Positions 1 through 6,819 are shown, counted from the stretch's first letter. The stretch is 29,709 nt of DNA from an uncultured Clostridia bacterium (GCA_937894515.1 CALCRH010000234.1:1-29709), one strand, 5' to 3'. The notes: a model not told the origin generated them from the sequence alone. Made by a program: numbers and translations.

Positions 1-357
1 ATTATACAGGTAAATCCACGTTCCTACAAATCGGAGGTCATTTCATATTGTCTAATGAGTATTGAGGTTTTATGAATATTATGCCCTGGGGGTGTGCTGC
101 ACGGAGCTGTTGACGGTGATGCAGGCGTTGAAATCGGTAGCGGAATTATTGATGGATAGGCTTAGAGCCTATCCGTAAAATAGCCGGCACGCCCCTTGCT
201 TGCCTTTTTTCCGCCATACCGTCCCTGTCTTTCTTGAAATACGTCAGTATTCCTGCGAAATCCAGAAACGGTCTGACGTAAAAAATTCTGCCCTAAGGCA
301 GACTTTTTCGACAAGCTGAAGCAGCCACTTAAAGTGGCTGCCTGAGATGGTTATGAA
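1..357. other. Intergenic stretch without a convincing gene
   Basis: No ORF here has both a credible ribosome binding site and a recognisable product. Visible structure: a perfect 9-bp hairpin with a 3-base loop at 154-174, a longer imperfect inverted repeat (acgtcag ... ctgacgt) at about 241-279, the terminator-like hairpin at 280-308, and an 8-bp hairpin at 321-341. A 38-codon TTG-initiated frame ends at 178, but nothing supports its translation. The left end may be the 3' flank of a gene outside the window. Confidence 0.6.
280..308 (-). terminator. Terminator of mntP, possibly bidirectional
   Basis: A stem tctgcc/ggcaga with loop ctaa lies at 287-302. It has a run of A on its left (T on the minus strand) and five T on its right, so it could act in both directions. 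It lies about 50 bp past the mntP stop. A second hairpin at 321-341 between them has no T tract. Confidence 0.6.
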
Positions 358-939
358 TCAGAAAATGCCGGTGATGAAGATTTCCAAACCGATGGCAATG
401 AGAATCACGCCGCCGAGGATAGAGGCTTTGTTAGACAGCCTGGTGCCGGCGGTTTTTCCGATGATCAGTCCGCCGAAGCAGATACCAAAGGTGATGATGC
501 CGATGATGAGCGATTCTACCAGAGCGGCGGAAAAACGATAATCCGCAATGGTAAAGCCCACGGAGAGAGCATCGATGGAAGTGGCGATTCCTTGCAGGAT
601 CAGTGCCCAGAAACCAACGGCGGGTGTTTCGGCATCCTCTTTGCGGCGCAGGCCGTCCAACAGCATCTTACCGCCAATATAAAGCAGAAGAGCCAGGGCA
701 ATCCAGGGGATCAGCTTCTGAAAGGAGGTAAACAGCTTGGCAATGGTATGGACACATAGCCACCCGATCAGCGGCATGGCAATTTGGAACAGGGCAAATG
801 TACCGGCGATGGCACTCATACGTTTCGGCGGCATTTTCGGCTCATTGAGCCCGTTGGCCATGGAGACAGAAAAGGCATCCATGGCCAGTCCTACGCCAAA
901 TAAAACACTATTGGCAAAAAACAGAAAAGTCCACTGCAT
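358..939 (-). CDS. mntP: Manganese efflux pump MntP
   Basis: Inner-membrane exporter that lowers cytoplasmic Mn(II). The 193-residue length is close to the family norm (about 190), and the protein is nearly all hydrophobic helices, consistent with the six-helix MntP (formerly DUF204/YebN) fold. The two internally repeated acidic motifs of the family are visible: MDAFSVS (Asp21) and SIDALSVGF (Asp123), in helices thought to line the metal path. The ATG at 937-939 is preceded by AAGGGAG at good spacing. The gene diverges from the CoA-transferase gene and has its own promoter (975-1003). The leader is too short for a yybP-ykoY manganese riboswitch, which often controls this gene elsewhere, so any metal control would have to be protein-based. 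Family assignment is firm; substrate is by homology. Confidence 0.93.
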   Translation of the reverse strand: MQWTFLFFANSVLFGVGLAMDAFSVSMANGLNEPKMPPKRMSAIAGTFALFQIAMPLIGWLCVHTIAKLFTSFQKLIPWIALALLLYIGGKMLLDGLRRKEDAETPAVGFWALILQGIATSIDALSVGFTIADYRFSAALVESLIIGIITFGICFGGLIIGKTAGTRLSNKASILGGVILIAIGLEIFITGIF

Positions 940-974
940 AAGGATAACTCCCTTTTCTTTTCCGAAGTGATCTC

Positions 975-1003
975 ACTATACCACACGGCGGCCGAGAATT
1001 CAA
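975..1003 (-). promoter_or_regulatory. Sigma-A promoter of mntP
   Basis: On the minus strand TTGAAT (998-1003) and TATAGT (975-980) are separated by exactly 17 bp, about 36 bp upstream of the mntP ATG. Confidence 0.75.
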
Positions 1004-1017
1004 TAAGAGGTTGCTAC

Positions 1018-1046
1018 TGGACAATTCCGGCGGGGGATTATATAAT
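1018..1046 (+). promoter_or_regulatory. Sigma-A promoter of the CoA-transferase gene
   Basis: TGGACA (1018-1023), a 17-bp spacer and a perfect TATAAT (1041-1046), followed by GGAGGAGG at 1061-1068 and the ATG at 1077. It is back to back with the mntP promoter; the two -35 boxes are 14 bp apart. Confidence 0.8.
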
Positions 1047-1076
1047 CATATCAAATAGACGGAGGAGGAAGATAAT

Positions 1077-2288
1077 ATGCTGGAACTTCCGCTGAAAGGT
1101 GTCAAAGTGCTGGAACTGGCTACTGTGGTGGCGGCACCGACTGTGGCGCGGATGATGGCCACCTACGGCGCCGAGGTCATTAAGGTGGAGTCACCGTCAG
1201 GCGATCTGCTTCGTCCTGTGGGTGCCGGATTTCATCTGCCTACCGAGCCGGATAACAACCCCTTGTATGACTTGTGCAACTCCGGAAAAAAGATGGTGGC
1301 GCTGGACTTGAAAAAAACCGATGGCATGGCGGTTTTCCACCAACTGCTGTCCCAAGCGGATATCTTTGTGACTAACGTACGAATGCGGTCGCTGGAGAAG
1401 ATGGGCTTGGGTTACGATACCTTGAAAGAGAAGTATCCCCGCCTGATTTACGGTCATTTTTCCGGCTTCGGGCTGACCGGGCCGGATGTGGATCGCCCGG
1501 GCTTTGACTCCACCGCCTTTTGGCTGCGTTCCGGCCCCAGCCAGGATTGGCTGACACCGGGCTCATTTCCCCTTCGTCCGGCGTTTGCCTTTGGCGATTT
1601 GGCTACGGCCAGCAGCTTCCTCAGCGGTATCTTGATGGCATTATATGCCCGCCAGACCAGCGGCCACGGCACGTTGATCTCCACCTCTTTGCAGCACGGC
1701 GGCATCTGGTGTTCCGCCTGTGCGGTGCTGGACAGCCAGTACGGAAGAGAATACCCGGTAGAGCGATACGAGCCGTGGAATCCATTTTCTGATCTGTACG
1801 AGTGTGCGGATGGGGAATGGCTGGCGGTGATGGAGAAGGAATACATCCGGGATAAGGCAACGATGGCACGGATTCTGGATTTACCGGAGCTGATAGAGGA
1901 TCCCCGCTATTGCGATCTGCCTACCATGCGGGAAAACGGCGTTGTGGAGGTGCTTTCCCGCAAGATGGAAACGCTGATGCGGACCCGTCCCTGTCGGGAA
2001 TGGGAACAGCTTTTCGATGAAAACGATATCCCTAACGAACGCTTGCTCCACTATCGGGAAGTTCCGGCAGATGCCCAGGCGGCGGCAAATGGCGTATTTG
2101 ATTATGTAAACTACAAAGATGGAAAATCCCCTGCTTTTGCAACACCACCAATCAAATTTTCAGATTATGGTAAGCTCGGAACGGAGCAGGCGGGATTTGT
2201 AGGCGCCGACACAGATCGGGTATTGCTCGATTTGGGTTTGCCCCAAGAGGAAATTCAGCGACTGCACGAAATCGGTGCGGTGAAATGA
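1077..2288 (+). CDS. Family III (CaiB/BaiF) CoA-transferase, FldA/HadA-like
   Basis: Moves CoA between carboxylic acids through an aspartyl-CoA thioester intermediate. The 403-residue protein has the family N-terminus (GVKVLELATVVAAP), the GAEVIKVESPSGD nucleotide-binding stretch near residues 31-43, and PGFDSTAFWLRSG at 141-153, whose Asp144 aligns with the catalytic aspartate. The GFDxTAF context and the LKEKYP block resemble the phenyllactate/hydroxyisocaproate CoA-transferases FldA and HadA of amino-acid-fermenting clostridia more than formyl-CoA transferase. No dehydratase, activator or electron-transfer genes lie nearby, so it stands alone and its substrate cannot be read from context. 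Carnitine, bile-acid or aryl-lactate CoA transfer are all possible. The GGAGGAGG site fixes the start. Confidence 0.88.
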   Translation: MLELPLKGVKVLELATVVAAPTVARMMATYGAEVIKVESPSGDLLRPVGAGFHLPTEPDNNPLYDLCNSGKKMVALDLKKTDGMAVFHQLLSQADIFVTNVRMRSLEKMGLGYDTLKEKYPRLIYGHFSGFGLTGPDVDRPGFDSTAFWLRSGPSQDWLTPGSFPLRPAFAFGDLATASSFLSGILMALYARQTSGHGTLISTSLQHGGIWCSACAVLDSQYGREYPVERYEPWNPFSDLYECADGEWLAVMEKEYIRDKATMARILDLPELIEDPRYCDLPTMRENGVVEVLSRKMETLMRTRPCREWEQLFDENDIPNERLLHYREVPADAQAAANGVFDYVNYKDGKSPAFATPPIKFSDYGKLGTEQAGFVGADTDRVLLDLGLPQEEIQRLHEIGAVK

Positions 2289-2300
2289 AGCGAAAGCGAG

Positions 2301-2333
2301 AAAAAATACCACCCCAAAAGGGTGGTATTTTTT
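2301..2333 (+). terminator. Rho-independent terminator of the CoA-transferase gene
   Basis: A symmetric stem (aaaaaataccaccc / gggtggtatttttt) with a 5-base loop and six T, starting 13 bp after the stop codon. Its core ccacccc...gggtgg is also shared with the tmRNA terminator at 2461-2488. Confidence 0.9.
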
Positions 2334-2334
2334 G

Positions 2335-2356
2335 TTTGGTGGAGGTGAGGGGAGTT
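2335..2356 (-). repeat. Displaced copy of the tmRNA 3' end (possible att-site remnant)
   Basis: These 22 bp are identical to 2494-2515, which spans the last 20 bases of ssrA (3' half of the T arm, acceptor strand and encoded CCA) plus two bases beyond. The adjacent terminator hairpins (2306-2333 and 2464-2490) are also alike, so the similar block is nearly 50 bp long. Integrases often use the 3' end of tmRNA as an attachment site and leave such partial copies behind. No integrase or cargo gene remains between the copies, so this is an inference. Confidence 0.6.
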
Positions 2357-2460
2357 TCTACGGCCGAATGCAACCATTCTCAATGGTTGCTCCCAAAAAT
2401 GCTGCTCCTGCGGCTTGCATTTTTGGAGGCCGGCTTCAACTCTCCTCCCCTATAATACCA
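2357..2460. repeat. Hairpin-rich cassette beside the duplicated ssrA end
   Basis: About 100 bp with nested inverted repeats: a perfect 9-bp hairpin at 2370-2390 (gcaaccatt/aatggttgc), a 10-bp stem at 2393-2402 with 2417-2426 (ccaaaaatgc/gcatttttgg), and flanking cggccg and ggccgg arms. Its right end (aactctcctcccct) is an imperfect inverted copy of the ssrA fragment at 2341-2356. The whole reads as a miniature palindromic element or a folded att-site remnant. No coding potential is seen. Confidence 0.5.
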
Positions 2461-2488
2461 AAAACAAAACCACCCCAGAGGGGTGGCC
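2461..2488 (-). terminator. Terminator of ssrA
   Basis: On the minus strand a ccacccc/ggggtgg stem (2470-2486) with a 3-base loop is followed by TTTTGTTTT, directly downstream of the encoded CCA end of tmRNA. Confidence 0.85.
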
Positions 2489-2495
2489 TTGTTTT

Positions 2496-2843
2496 TGGTG
2501 GAGGTGAGGGGAGTTGAACCCCTGTCCGAAAGTATTTCCGCGAGACTTTCTCCGAGCGCAGTTAAGTTTCAACATTCCCTTACCGTACAGGCACTTAACA
2601 GACTGTACGGCTCAGTAGAGTCATGATGCGTGGGCGGGGCAACTCTTACCCGCCGCACGGACGCCACATCAACGACGCCTTCCCCGGAGCTGTGGCCTCT
2701 CCGGTTCAGACGGCTGCTTTAATTAAGCAGCGTAAGAAACTTCGTAGGTGTTCTTTAATTTATAAATTGCCCGTTTTAAGGCGGTCAGGCGCCGCCGCTC
2801 GCTTATCCCGTTTCCACGCCCCCGTCGAAACCGGTACACCCCC
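2496..2843 (-). ncRNA. ssrA: tmRNA (transfer-messenger RNA)
   Basis: Rescues ribosomes stalled on broken mRNA: alanyl-tmRNA with SmpB enters the A site and its internal frame tags the nascent chain for proteolysis. Read on the minus strand, the 5' GGGGGUG pairs fully (one G-U) with CACCUCC just before the encoded ACCA. The 5' part has the conserved UUCGACGGGGGCGUGGAAAC block, and the 3' end has a T arm with GGUUCAA. The likely resume codon GCA opens a 15-residue tag, AIYKLKNTYEVSYAA, ended by UAA inside a GCUGCUU/AAGCAGC stem, as is usual. Length is 348 nt. The tag boundary is inferred from the reading frame and hairpin; the gene itself is certain. smpB lies two genes upstream on the same strand. 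Confidence 0.95.
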
Positions 2844-2862
2844 AGATATATACATCATAGTT

Positions 2863-2888
2863 GGCGGCCACATAGGGCCGCCCCTACG
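2863..2888 (+). repeat. Hairpin-CTACG repeat, single unit
   Basis: Stem ggcggcc/ggccgcc with a 6-base loop, followed by cctacg. It lies between the cyclophilin gene and the 5' end of ssrA and belongs to the family described at 4957-5131. Confidence 0.7.
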
Positions 2889-2899
2889 AAAAACAGAAA

Positions 2900-3433
2900 T
2901 TACCGTTCCGGCAGCTTTTCCGGTTCGGGATAGGTGACGCCCTTGGTATCCACGGATACCTTGACCATGACCTGATCCTTCTTGGGCTTGTTGGTCATCA
3001 TGTTGCGAGGCTGGCTGACGATCTCGTCCACCACATCCATACCATCGATGACCATGCCGAAAGCAGCGTACTCGCCGTCCAGATGGGGGGCATCCTTATG
3101 CATAATGAAGAACTGGCTGCCGGCACTATCAGGAATCATGGTGCGAGCCATGGACAGCACACCGCGGGTGTGGCGCAAATCGTTCCGGAAGCCGTTAGAG
3201 GTGAATTCACCCTTGATGCAGTAGCCGGGACCACCGGTACCATTACCCAGCGGACAGCCGCCCTGGATCATGAAACCGTAGATGCAGCGGTGGAAGATCA
3301 ATCCATTATAATAGCCACTGTTGGCCAGGCTGATAAAGTTATACACGCTTTGGGGCGCGATTTCCGGATACAGCTCACCGGTGATGACTTTGCCGTTTTC
3401 CATTTCAATAGTGAAGATGGGATTATTTTCCAT
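2900..3433 (-). CDS. Cyclophilin-type peptidyl-prolyl cis-trans isomerase
   Basis: Speeds cis-trans isomerisation of Xaa-Pro bonds. No signal peptide or lipobox is visible, so it should act in the cytoplasm. The 177-residue protein shows the cyclophilin core: PEIAPQSVYNFISLANSGYY, FHRCIYGFMIQGG (catalytic Arg in FHR), the GSQFFIM stretch and HLDGEYAAFG. The ATG at 3431-3433 has GAGAGG upstream; a longer frame into smpB lacks support. Only one base separates the smpB stop from this ATG, which suggests translational coupling. The gene lies between smpB and ssrA. A role in trans-translation is not implied by the family; co-transcription is what the layout shows. Confidence 0.92.
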   Translation of the reverse strand: MENNPIFTIEMENGKVITGELYPEIAPQSVYNFISLANSGYYNGLIFHRCIYGFMIQGGCPLGNGTGGPGYCIKGEFTSNGFRNDLRHTRGVLSMARTMIPDSAGSQFFIMHKDAPHLDGEYAAFGMVIDGMDVVDEIVSQPRNMMTNKPKKDQVMVKVSVDTKGVTYPEPEKLPER

Positions 3434-3434
3434 A

Positions 3435-3896
3435 TCAGTACCTCTCTTTTCTCGCACGATCCATTTCGCGCTTGGCATCGCGCTCGGCCATGGACTGGCG
3501 TTTGTCGTAGTTTTTCTTGCCCTTGCACAGCCCCAATTCTACCTTGACACGGCTGTTTTTGAAATAGACGCTCAGCGGAATCAGTGAGTAACCATCCAGC
3601 TTTTGGGACTCGTGGAGCTTGCGGATCTCGCGCTTGTGCATCAGAAGCCGCTTGGGGCGGTCAGGGTCGCGGTTGAAGATGTTCCCCTGTTCGTAGGGGG
3701 AGATGTGCATATTGTGGACATAGAGTTCGCCGTCCTTAACGGTGGCGAAGCAATCCTTCATGTTCAGGTGTCCCTGACGGATGGATTTTACCTCGGTGCC
3801 AAAGAGCTCAATCCCTGCTTCGAAGCGGTCTTCCACGAAATAATCATGGAACGCTTTACGGTTTTGGGCGGCGATCTTGATACCGGATTTTTCCAT
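3435..3896 (-). CDS. smpB: SsrA-binding protein SmpB
   Basis: Binds the tRNA-like domain of tmRNA and delivers it to stalled ribosomes, its C-terminal tail filling the empty mRNA channel. The 153-residue length fits the family. Visible marks are the N-terminal NRKAFHDYFVEDRFEAGIEL region, the GTEVKSIRQGHLNMKD motif, YEQGNIFNRDPDRPKRLLMHKREI, and a very basic C-terminal tail ending RDAKREMDRARKERY. The ATG at 3894-3896 follows AGGAGG; an in-frame upstream extension to 3989 does not resemble SmpB and is rejected. First gene of the smpB-cyclophilin unit, with ssrA downstream on the same strand. Confidence 0.97.
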   Translation of the reverse strand: MEKSGIKIAAQNRKAFHDYFVEDRFEAGIELFGTEVKSIRQGHLNMKDCFATVKDGELYVHNMHISPYEQGNIFNRDPDRPKRLLMHKREIRKLHESQKLDGYSLIPLSVYFKNSRVKVELGLCKGKKNYDKRQSMAERDAKREMDRARKERY

Positions 3897-3928
3897 GGAA
3901 AGCCCTCCTTTCAACAGGTCTGGACGGT

Positions 3929-3957
3929 AGTATATCACATTATTGCCGCTGACGCAA
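3929..3957 (-). promoter_or_regulatory. Sigma-A promoter of smpB
   Basis: TTGCGT (3952-3957) and TATACT (3929-3934) on the minus strand with a 17-bp spacer, about 33 bp before the smpB ATG. Confidence 0.7.
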
Positions 3958-3977
3958 GTAAACAAACGGTTACAAAG

Positions 3978-4006
3978 TTGCGGCGACAATATTTTTGTGA
4001 TAAAAT
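3978..4006 (+). promoter_or_regulatory. Probable promoter of the Nudix gene
   Basis: TTGCGG (3978-3983), a 17-bp spacer and TAAAAT (4001-4006), diverging from the smpB promoter. The -10 box lies only 20 bp before the ATG, so the 5' leader would be short, just long enough for the GAGAGGTG site. Confidence 0.55.
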
Positions 4007-4025
4007 GTGCCGAGAGGTGAAAAAA

Positions 4026-4562
4026 ATGGAATTAACGGAAAAAAAGTTGGCCCAAACGGAAATATATCAGGGGAAAATCATCAGACTGCATGTGGACGAG
4101 GTGGAATTGCCCAATGGAAAATCGGCCTTGCGGGAGATCGTGGACCATCCCGGTGGAGTGGGGATCCTGGCGATGGACGACGACGGACAGGTGATGATGG
4201 TGCAGCAGTACCGCTATGCATTCGGCAGAGCCATGTGGGAGATCCCGGCAGGAAAACGGGAACCGGGGGAGGAACCGCTGGAAACCGCCAAGCGGGAATT
4301 GCAGGAAGAAGTTGGCGCCACAGCAGAACGGTGGATGCCGCTGGGGGAGATCATTCCCTCACCGGGGTGCTACGGAGAGAGACTATATCTGTTCATGGCC
4401 AGAGGGCTGACCTTTGGGGAACGGCATTTGGACGAGGACGAATTTCTGACAGTGTCGCGCCTGCCCATGGTGGAACTGATCCAGGGCTGTGTCAGCGGCG
4501 AGATCCAGGATGCCAAGACGGTTATCGCGGTGCTGAAGGCCAAGTATATGATGGGTCTGTGA
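4026..4562 (+). CDS. Nudix hydrolase, ADP-ribose pyrophosphatase type
   Basis: Likely splits ADP-ribose or related sugar nucleotides into AMP and a sugar phosphate. The 178-residue protein has a complete Nudix box (GX5EX7REUXEEXGU) at residues 76-98: GKREPGE, then REL, QEE and VGA. Around it are features of the ADPRase branch: KIIRLHVDEVELPNG near the N-terminus, MMVQQYRYAFGRAMWEIPAG before the box, and a proline-containing IIPSPGC segment after it. The ATG at 4026 is preceded by GAGAGGTG; a longer upstream frame overlaps smpB antisense and is rejected. No functional partner nearby; substrate is by family resemblance. Confidence 0.9.
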   Translation: MELTEKKLAQTEIYQGKIIRLHVDEVELPNGKSALREIVDHPGGVGILAMDDDGQVMMVQQYRYAFGRAMWEIPAGKREPGEEPLETAKRELQEEVGATAERWMPLGEIIPSPGCYGERLYLFMARGLTFGERHLDEDEFLTVSRLPMVELIQGCVSGEIQDAKTVIAVLKAKYMMGL

Positions 4563-4630
4563 GAAAAAAGTATTGTGTTTTGACAAAAAGTGAGATACAG
4601 TAGAGAAAAGAGTTGCAGGAGGTGCTTGCT

Positions 4631-4900
4631 GTGAAACGAAAGCTGGATACCAGAAGCTGGATCGAAATTGTGCTGGTGGCGGTGGCCATGGTGGCATGGT
4701 TGCTGCGGAAGTTTAAAATTCTCTATGTACCGGCGCTGACCGCATTTTCCCTGGGCGTTGCCATGGGAATGCTGGGCGTGAGTTATATCGCAGAGAAAAA
4801 CAAATCGCGAAAGGCGGGCGGCGTGCTGATTCTGGCATTTGGCCTGTTTAACGTGTTTGTGGGCATCATGGAGATTTACAGTAAGATAAACGGCATCTAA
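4631..4900 (+). CDS. Small three-helix membrane protein of unknown function
   Basis: Not recognised. The 89-residue product has a charged N-terminus (MKRKLDTRSW) and three hydrophobic segments at about residues 11-26, 34-56 and 64-83, with a basic loop (EKNKSRKAGG) between the last two. Start chosen is GTG at 4631, 8 bases after AGGAGG (4617-4622); a TTG at 4613 overlaps that ribosome binding site. A weak promoter (ttgtgt at 4573, tacagt at 4596, 17-bp spacer) may precede it, or it may be read through from the Nudix gene, which ends 68 bp earlier. A strong terminator follows immediately. Confidence 0.75.
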   Translation: MKRKLDTRSWIEIVLVAVAMVAWLLRKFKILYVPALTAFSLGVAMGMLGVSYIAEKNKSRKAGGVLILAFGLFNVFVGIMEIYSKINGI

Positions 4901-4903
4901 TGG

Positions 4904-4933
4904 AAATCGCACCCGAGAGGGTGCGATTTTTTT
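4904..4933 (+). terminator. Rho-independent terminator
   Basis: Stem atcgcaccc/gggtgcgat with loop gaga and seven T, just after the small membrane protein. The same stem with loop ggga recurs at 11857-11889 inside the phage cassette. Confidence 0.92.
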
Positions 4934-4956
4934 GTGGAGTTGGGGGAAATGAAAAA

Positions 4957-5131
4957 GACGGGCCGTCGGGGTGATTCCCCCGGCGGGGGAAATGTCGCCG
5001 CAGGCGACAAAAGGGGAGAGGATCGCCGGCCCCTACGGAAACGGGGGTATTTGCGGGCGGACAGGGTCGTCCGCCCCTACGGAGAACGGAAATACGGCGG
5101 GCGGCCGCAAGGGACGCCCCTACGGGGGAAA
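4957..5131 (+). repeat. Cluster of hairpin-CTACG repeats (left copy of the 105-bp repeat)
   Basis: Three units in a row. The first is compound: outer arms gggccg (4960) and cggccc (5027) enclose hairpins ttccccc/gggggaa (4975-4991) and tgtcgcc/ggcgaca (4993-5009). The second (5054-5083) and third (about 5096-5126) are simple stems rich in gggcgg, each followed by CCCCTACGG. Positions 5027-5131 match 6839-6943 with 3 differences in 105 bp. Not coding: frames through it merely translate the repeat. Confidence 0.8.
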
Positions 5132-5133
5132 AG

Positions 5134-5165
5134 GACAAGCGGTGTGCGAAGGCACACCGCTTGTC
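5134..5165 (-). terminator. Terminator-like hairpin after the LRR gene
   Basis: A perfect 14-bp stem (gacaagcggtgtgc and its complement) with a 4-base loop, starting 2 bases after the stop codon. The tract after it on the minus strand is only CTTTTCC, so termination may be weak; it may also protect the mRNA 3' end. Confidence 0.65.
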
Positions 5166-5167
5166 TA

Positions 5168-6658
5168 TTACCAGTCGATATCATCGTAAGCTGTATTGGG
5201 AACGCCCTTGGCGTTGAGATTTTCCACCATCTTGTCCAATGTGCCGCGCCACATGTTCTTGAACCAGTCGGTATCGCCGAACCACTTTACGATCGTGGGG
5301 CTGATGGCATAGTAGGTATGGATAAAGGCTCTGCCGTACCAGGTCTTGGCCAGCGTTTCGTCACGGAATCGGCGCAGCGTCCAGACCTGGGGGCAGTCGT
5401 AAGAGCCGTACACACAGGTGGCCACGTAGCAGCCGCCGGAGGGGGCGGGGTCATCACCGCCGTCATCGGGCTTTTCGTCCGCATCTAAATACTTCACCTG
5501 TAAGCTGTGAGCTTTGGCATATTGATCTGCTGTGGAGCCGCGGTAGCAGGAGACGACCACATTGGGGCAATAGTCGAGGGCATCTGCGCTGATGGTTACA
5601 TTTTTATTGGGAATGGTAATACCGGTCAGACTGCTGCAGCCGTAAAATGCCTCTTTCCCGATGCTGGTTACGCTGCCGGGAAGTTTTACTTCGGCCAATG
5701 CTTTACAGCCATTGAATGTATAATCGCCGATATTGGTTACGCCGTTGGGAATATGGATCGCGGTCAAGCTCCAGCAGTTATCAAATGCTCTTGTTCCGAT
5801 ACTGGTTACGCTGTCGGGAACGGTAGCGGTGGCCAGTTTATAACAAGACGCAAACGCATAATCGCCGATAGCGGCCACACCGTTAGAAATCGTAACATTG
5901 TTCAACTTGAAGCATTGGTAAAATGCGCTCTTGCCAATGACACCGACGCTGCCGGGAATGGTAACGGCGAGCAGCTCACGGCAATCAGAGAATGCAGAAT
6001 TGCCGATAACAGTTACTCCATTGGAGATGGTCACACCGGTCAGGTTGTGGCAGCTTGCAAACGCAAAGTCGCCCATGGTCCGGATACCGGCGGGAATGGT
6101 AATACCAGTAAGACTGCTGCAGCCGGAAAAGGCGTAATCCCCGATGCCGGTCACTTTGTCGGGGATCGTGATGTTAGACCAATTGCTGCAGCCATCAAAG
6201 GCATAATTGCCGATGCTGGTCACACCGGCGGGAATGGTAAAGTTGTTCAGGCTGCTGCACAGGTGGAAGGTATAATCCTTTATGCAGGTGATACCGGCGG
6301 GCAGGGTGACGCTGGCCAGGTTTTCAGATTGACAAAACGCATACGCCCCAATGTCGGTTACACTGCCGGGTATGGTAACGCGGGTCAGGTTATGACAGTT
6401 CATGAAGTTTTTCTGCCCGATTCCGGTAATACCATTTTCGATAATGACTTCTTTGGCAAAAAGAAAATTTTTACGGGTTGGTGCATCATCTTTCATGGTT
6501 CCCATTCCGCGGATCGTCACCACATCGTTTTCGTCCTGCTCCCAACTGATGTTATCGCCCCAATTGCCGGAAGCCTGAACAGTTGCCGCCGCTTCAATGG
6601 GAACAATCGATACCATCATCATAAGAGCCAGTGCCAGAGCAAAGAGCCGTTTTATCAT
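5168..6658 (-). CDS. Secreted BspA-type leucine-rich-repeat protein with CFI-box C-terminus
   Basis: Cell-surface or secreted protein of 496 residues, probably for binding. Residues 1-29 form a signal peptide (MIKRLFALALALMMMVSIVP...). From about 50 to 370 there are roughly 14 BspA-type (LRR_5) repeats of about 23 residues following a pattern like VTSIGNYAFDGCSNLTNITIP. After a short DDGGDDP linker comes a C-terminal domain starting GGCYVATCVYGSYDCPQVWTL, with RRFRDETLAKTWYGR and SPTIVKWFG, matching the CFI-box C-terminal domain of many Clostridia. There is no LPXTG-type motif. GGAGG precedes the ATG. The neighbouring repeats are 105-bp direct copies on either side. Ligand unknown. Confidence 0.85.
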   Translation of the reverse strand: MIKRLFALALALMMMVSIVPIEAAATVQASGNWGDNISWEQDENDVVTIRGMGTMKDDAPTRKNFLFAKEVIIENGITGIGQKNFMNCHNLTRVTIPGSVTDIGAYAFCQSENLASVTLPAGITCIKDYTFHLCSSLNNFTIPAGVTSIGNYAFDGCSNWSNITIPDKVTGIGDYAFSGCSSLTGITIPAGIRTMGDFAFASCHNLTGVTISNGVTVIGNSAFSDCRELLAVTIPGSVGVIGKSAFYQCFKLNNVTISNGVAAIGDYAFASCYKLATATVPDSVTSIGTRAFDNCWSLTAIHIPNGVTNIGDYTFNGCKALAEVKLPGSVTSIGKEAFYGCSSLTGITIPNKNVTISADALDYCPNVVVSCYRGSTADQYAKAHSLQVKYLDADEKPDDGGDDPAPSGGCYVATCVYGSYDCPQVWTLRRFRDETLAKTWYGRAFIHTYYAISPTIVKWFGDTDWFKNMWRGTLDKMVENLNAKGVPNTAYDDIDW

Positions 6659-6715
6659 TGCAATTTCCTCCGATATTACAGATTCAGAAAGGTGCCGTTT
6701 ACTGTGAGTACGATC

Positions 6716-6744
6716 ATTTTAGCATAATGGAAAAAACCATGCAA
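6716..6744 (-). promoter_or_regulatory. Extended -10 promoter of the LRR gene
   Basis: Minus strand TTGCAT (6739-6744), 17-bp spacer, then TAAAAT (6716-6721) preceded by TGC, the extended -10 signal. It lies about 58 bp upstream of the ATG. Confidence 0.7.
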
Positions 6745-6819
6745 GGTCTTTATATGATTTTGGCTTGCCCTTGCGGGATAACGGCGAAATGGTGTGGCAT
6801 AAGAAGGAAGACGGCGAAA

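Noticed and set aside
62..178. 38-codon TTG-initiated frame at the left edge
   Set aside because: No ribosome binding site, no family resemblance, and its end overlaps a hairpin.
940..1060. yybP-ykoY manganese riboswitch before mntP
   Set aside because: The transcribed leader is only about 30 bases, too short for the aptamer, and no motif was seen.
2335..2356. Partial tRNA gene
   Set aside because: The sequence matches the tmRNA 3' end exactly and lacks D and anticodon arms.
4934..5190. Arg/Gly/Pro-rich ORFs through the repeat clusters on both strands (also 6750-7099)
   Set aside because: They translate the hairpin repeats and recur wherever the repeats occur; no start signals.
5507..6727. 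406-codon plus-strand frame antisense to the LRR gene
   Set aside because: A by-product of the regular repeat codons; the minus-strand protein has a signal peptide, repeats and promoter.
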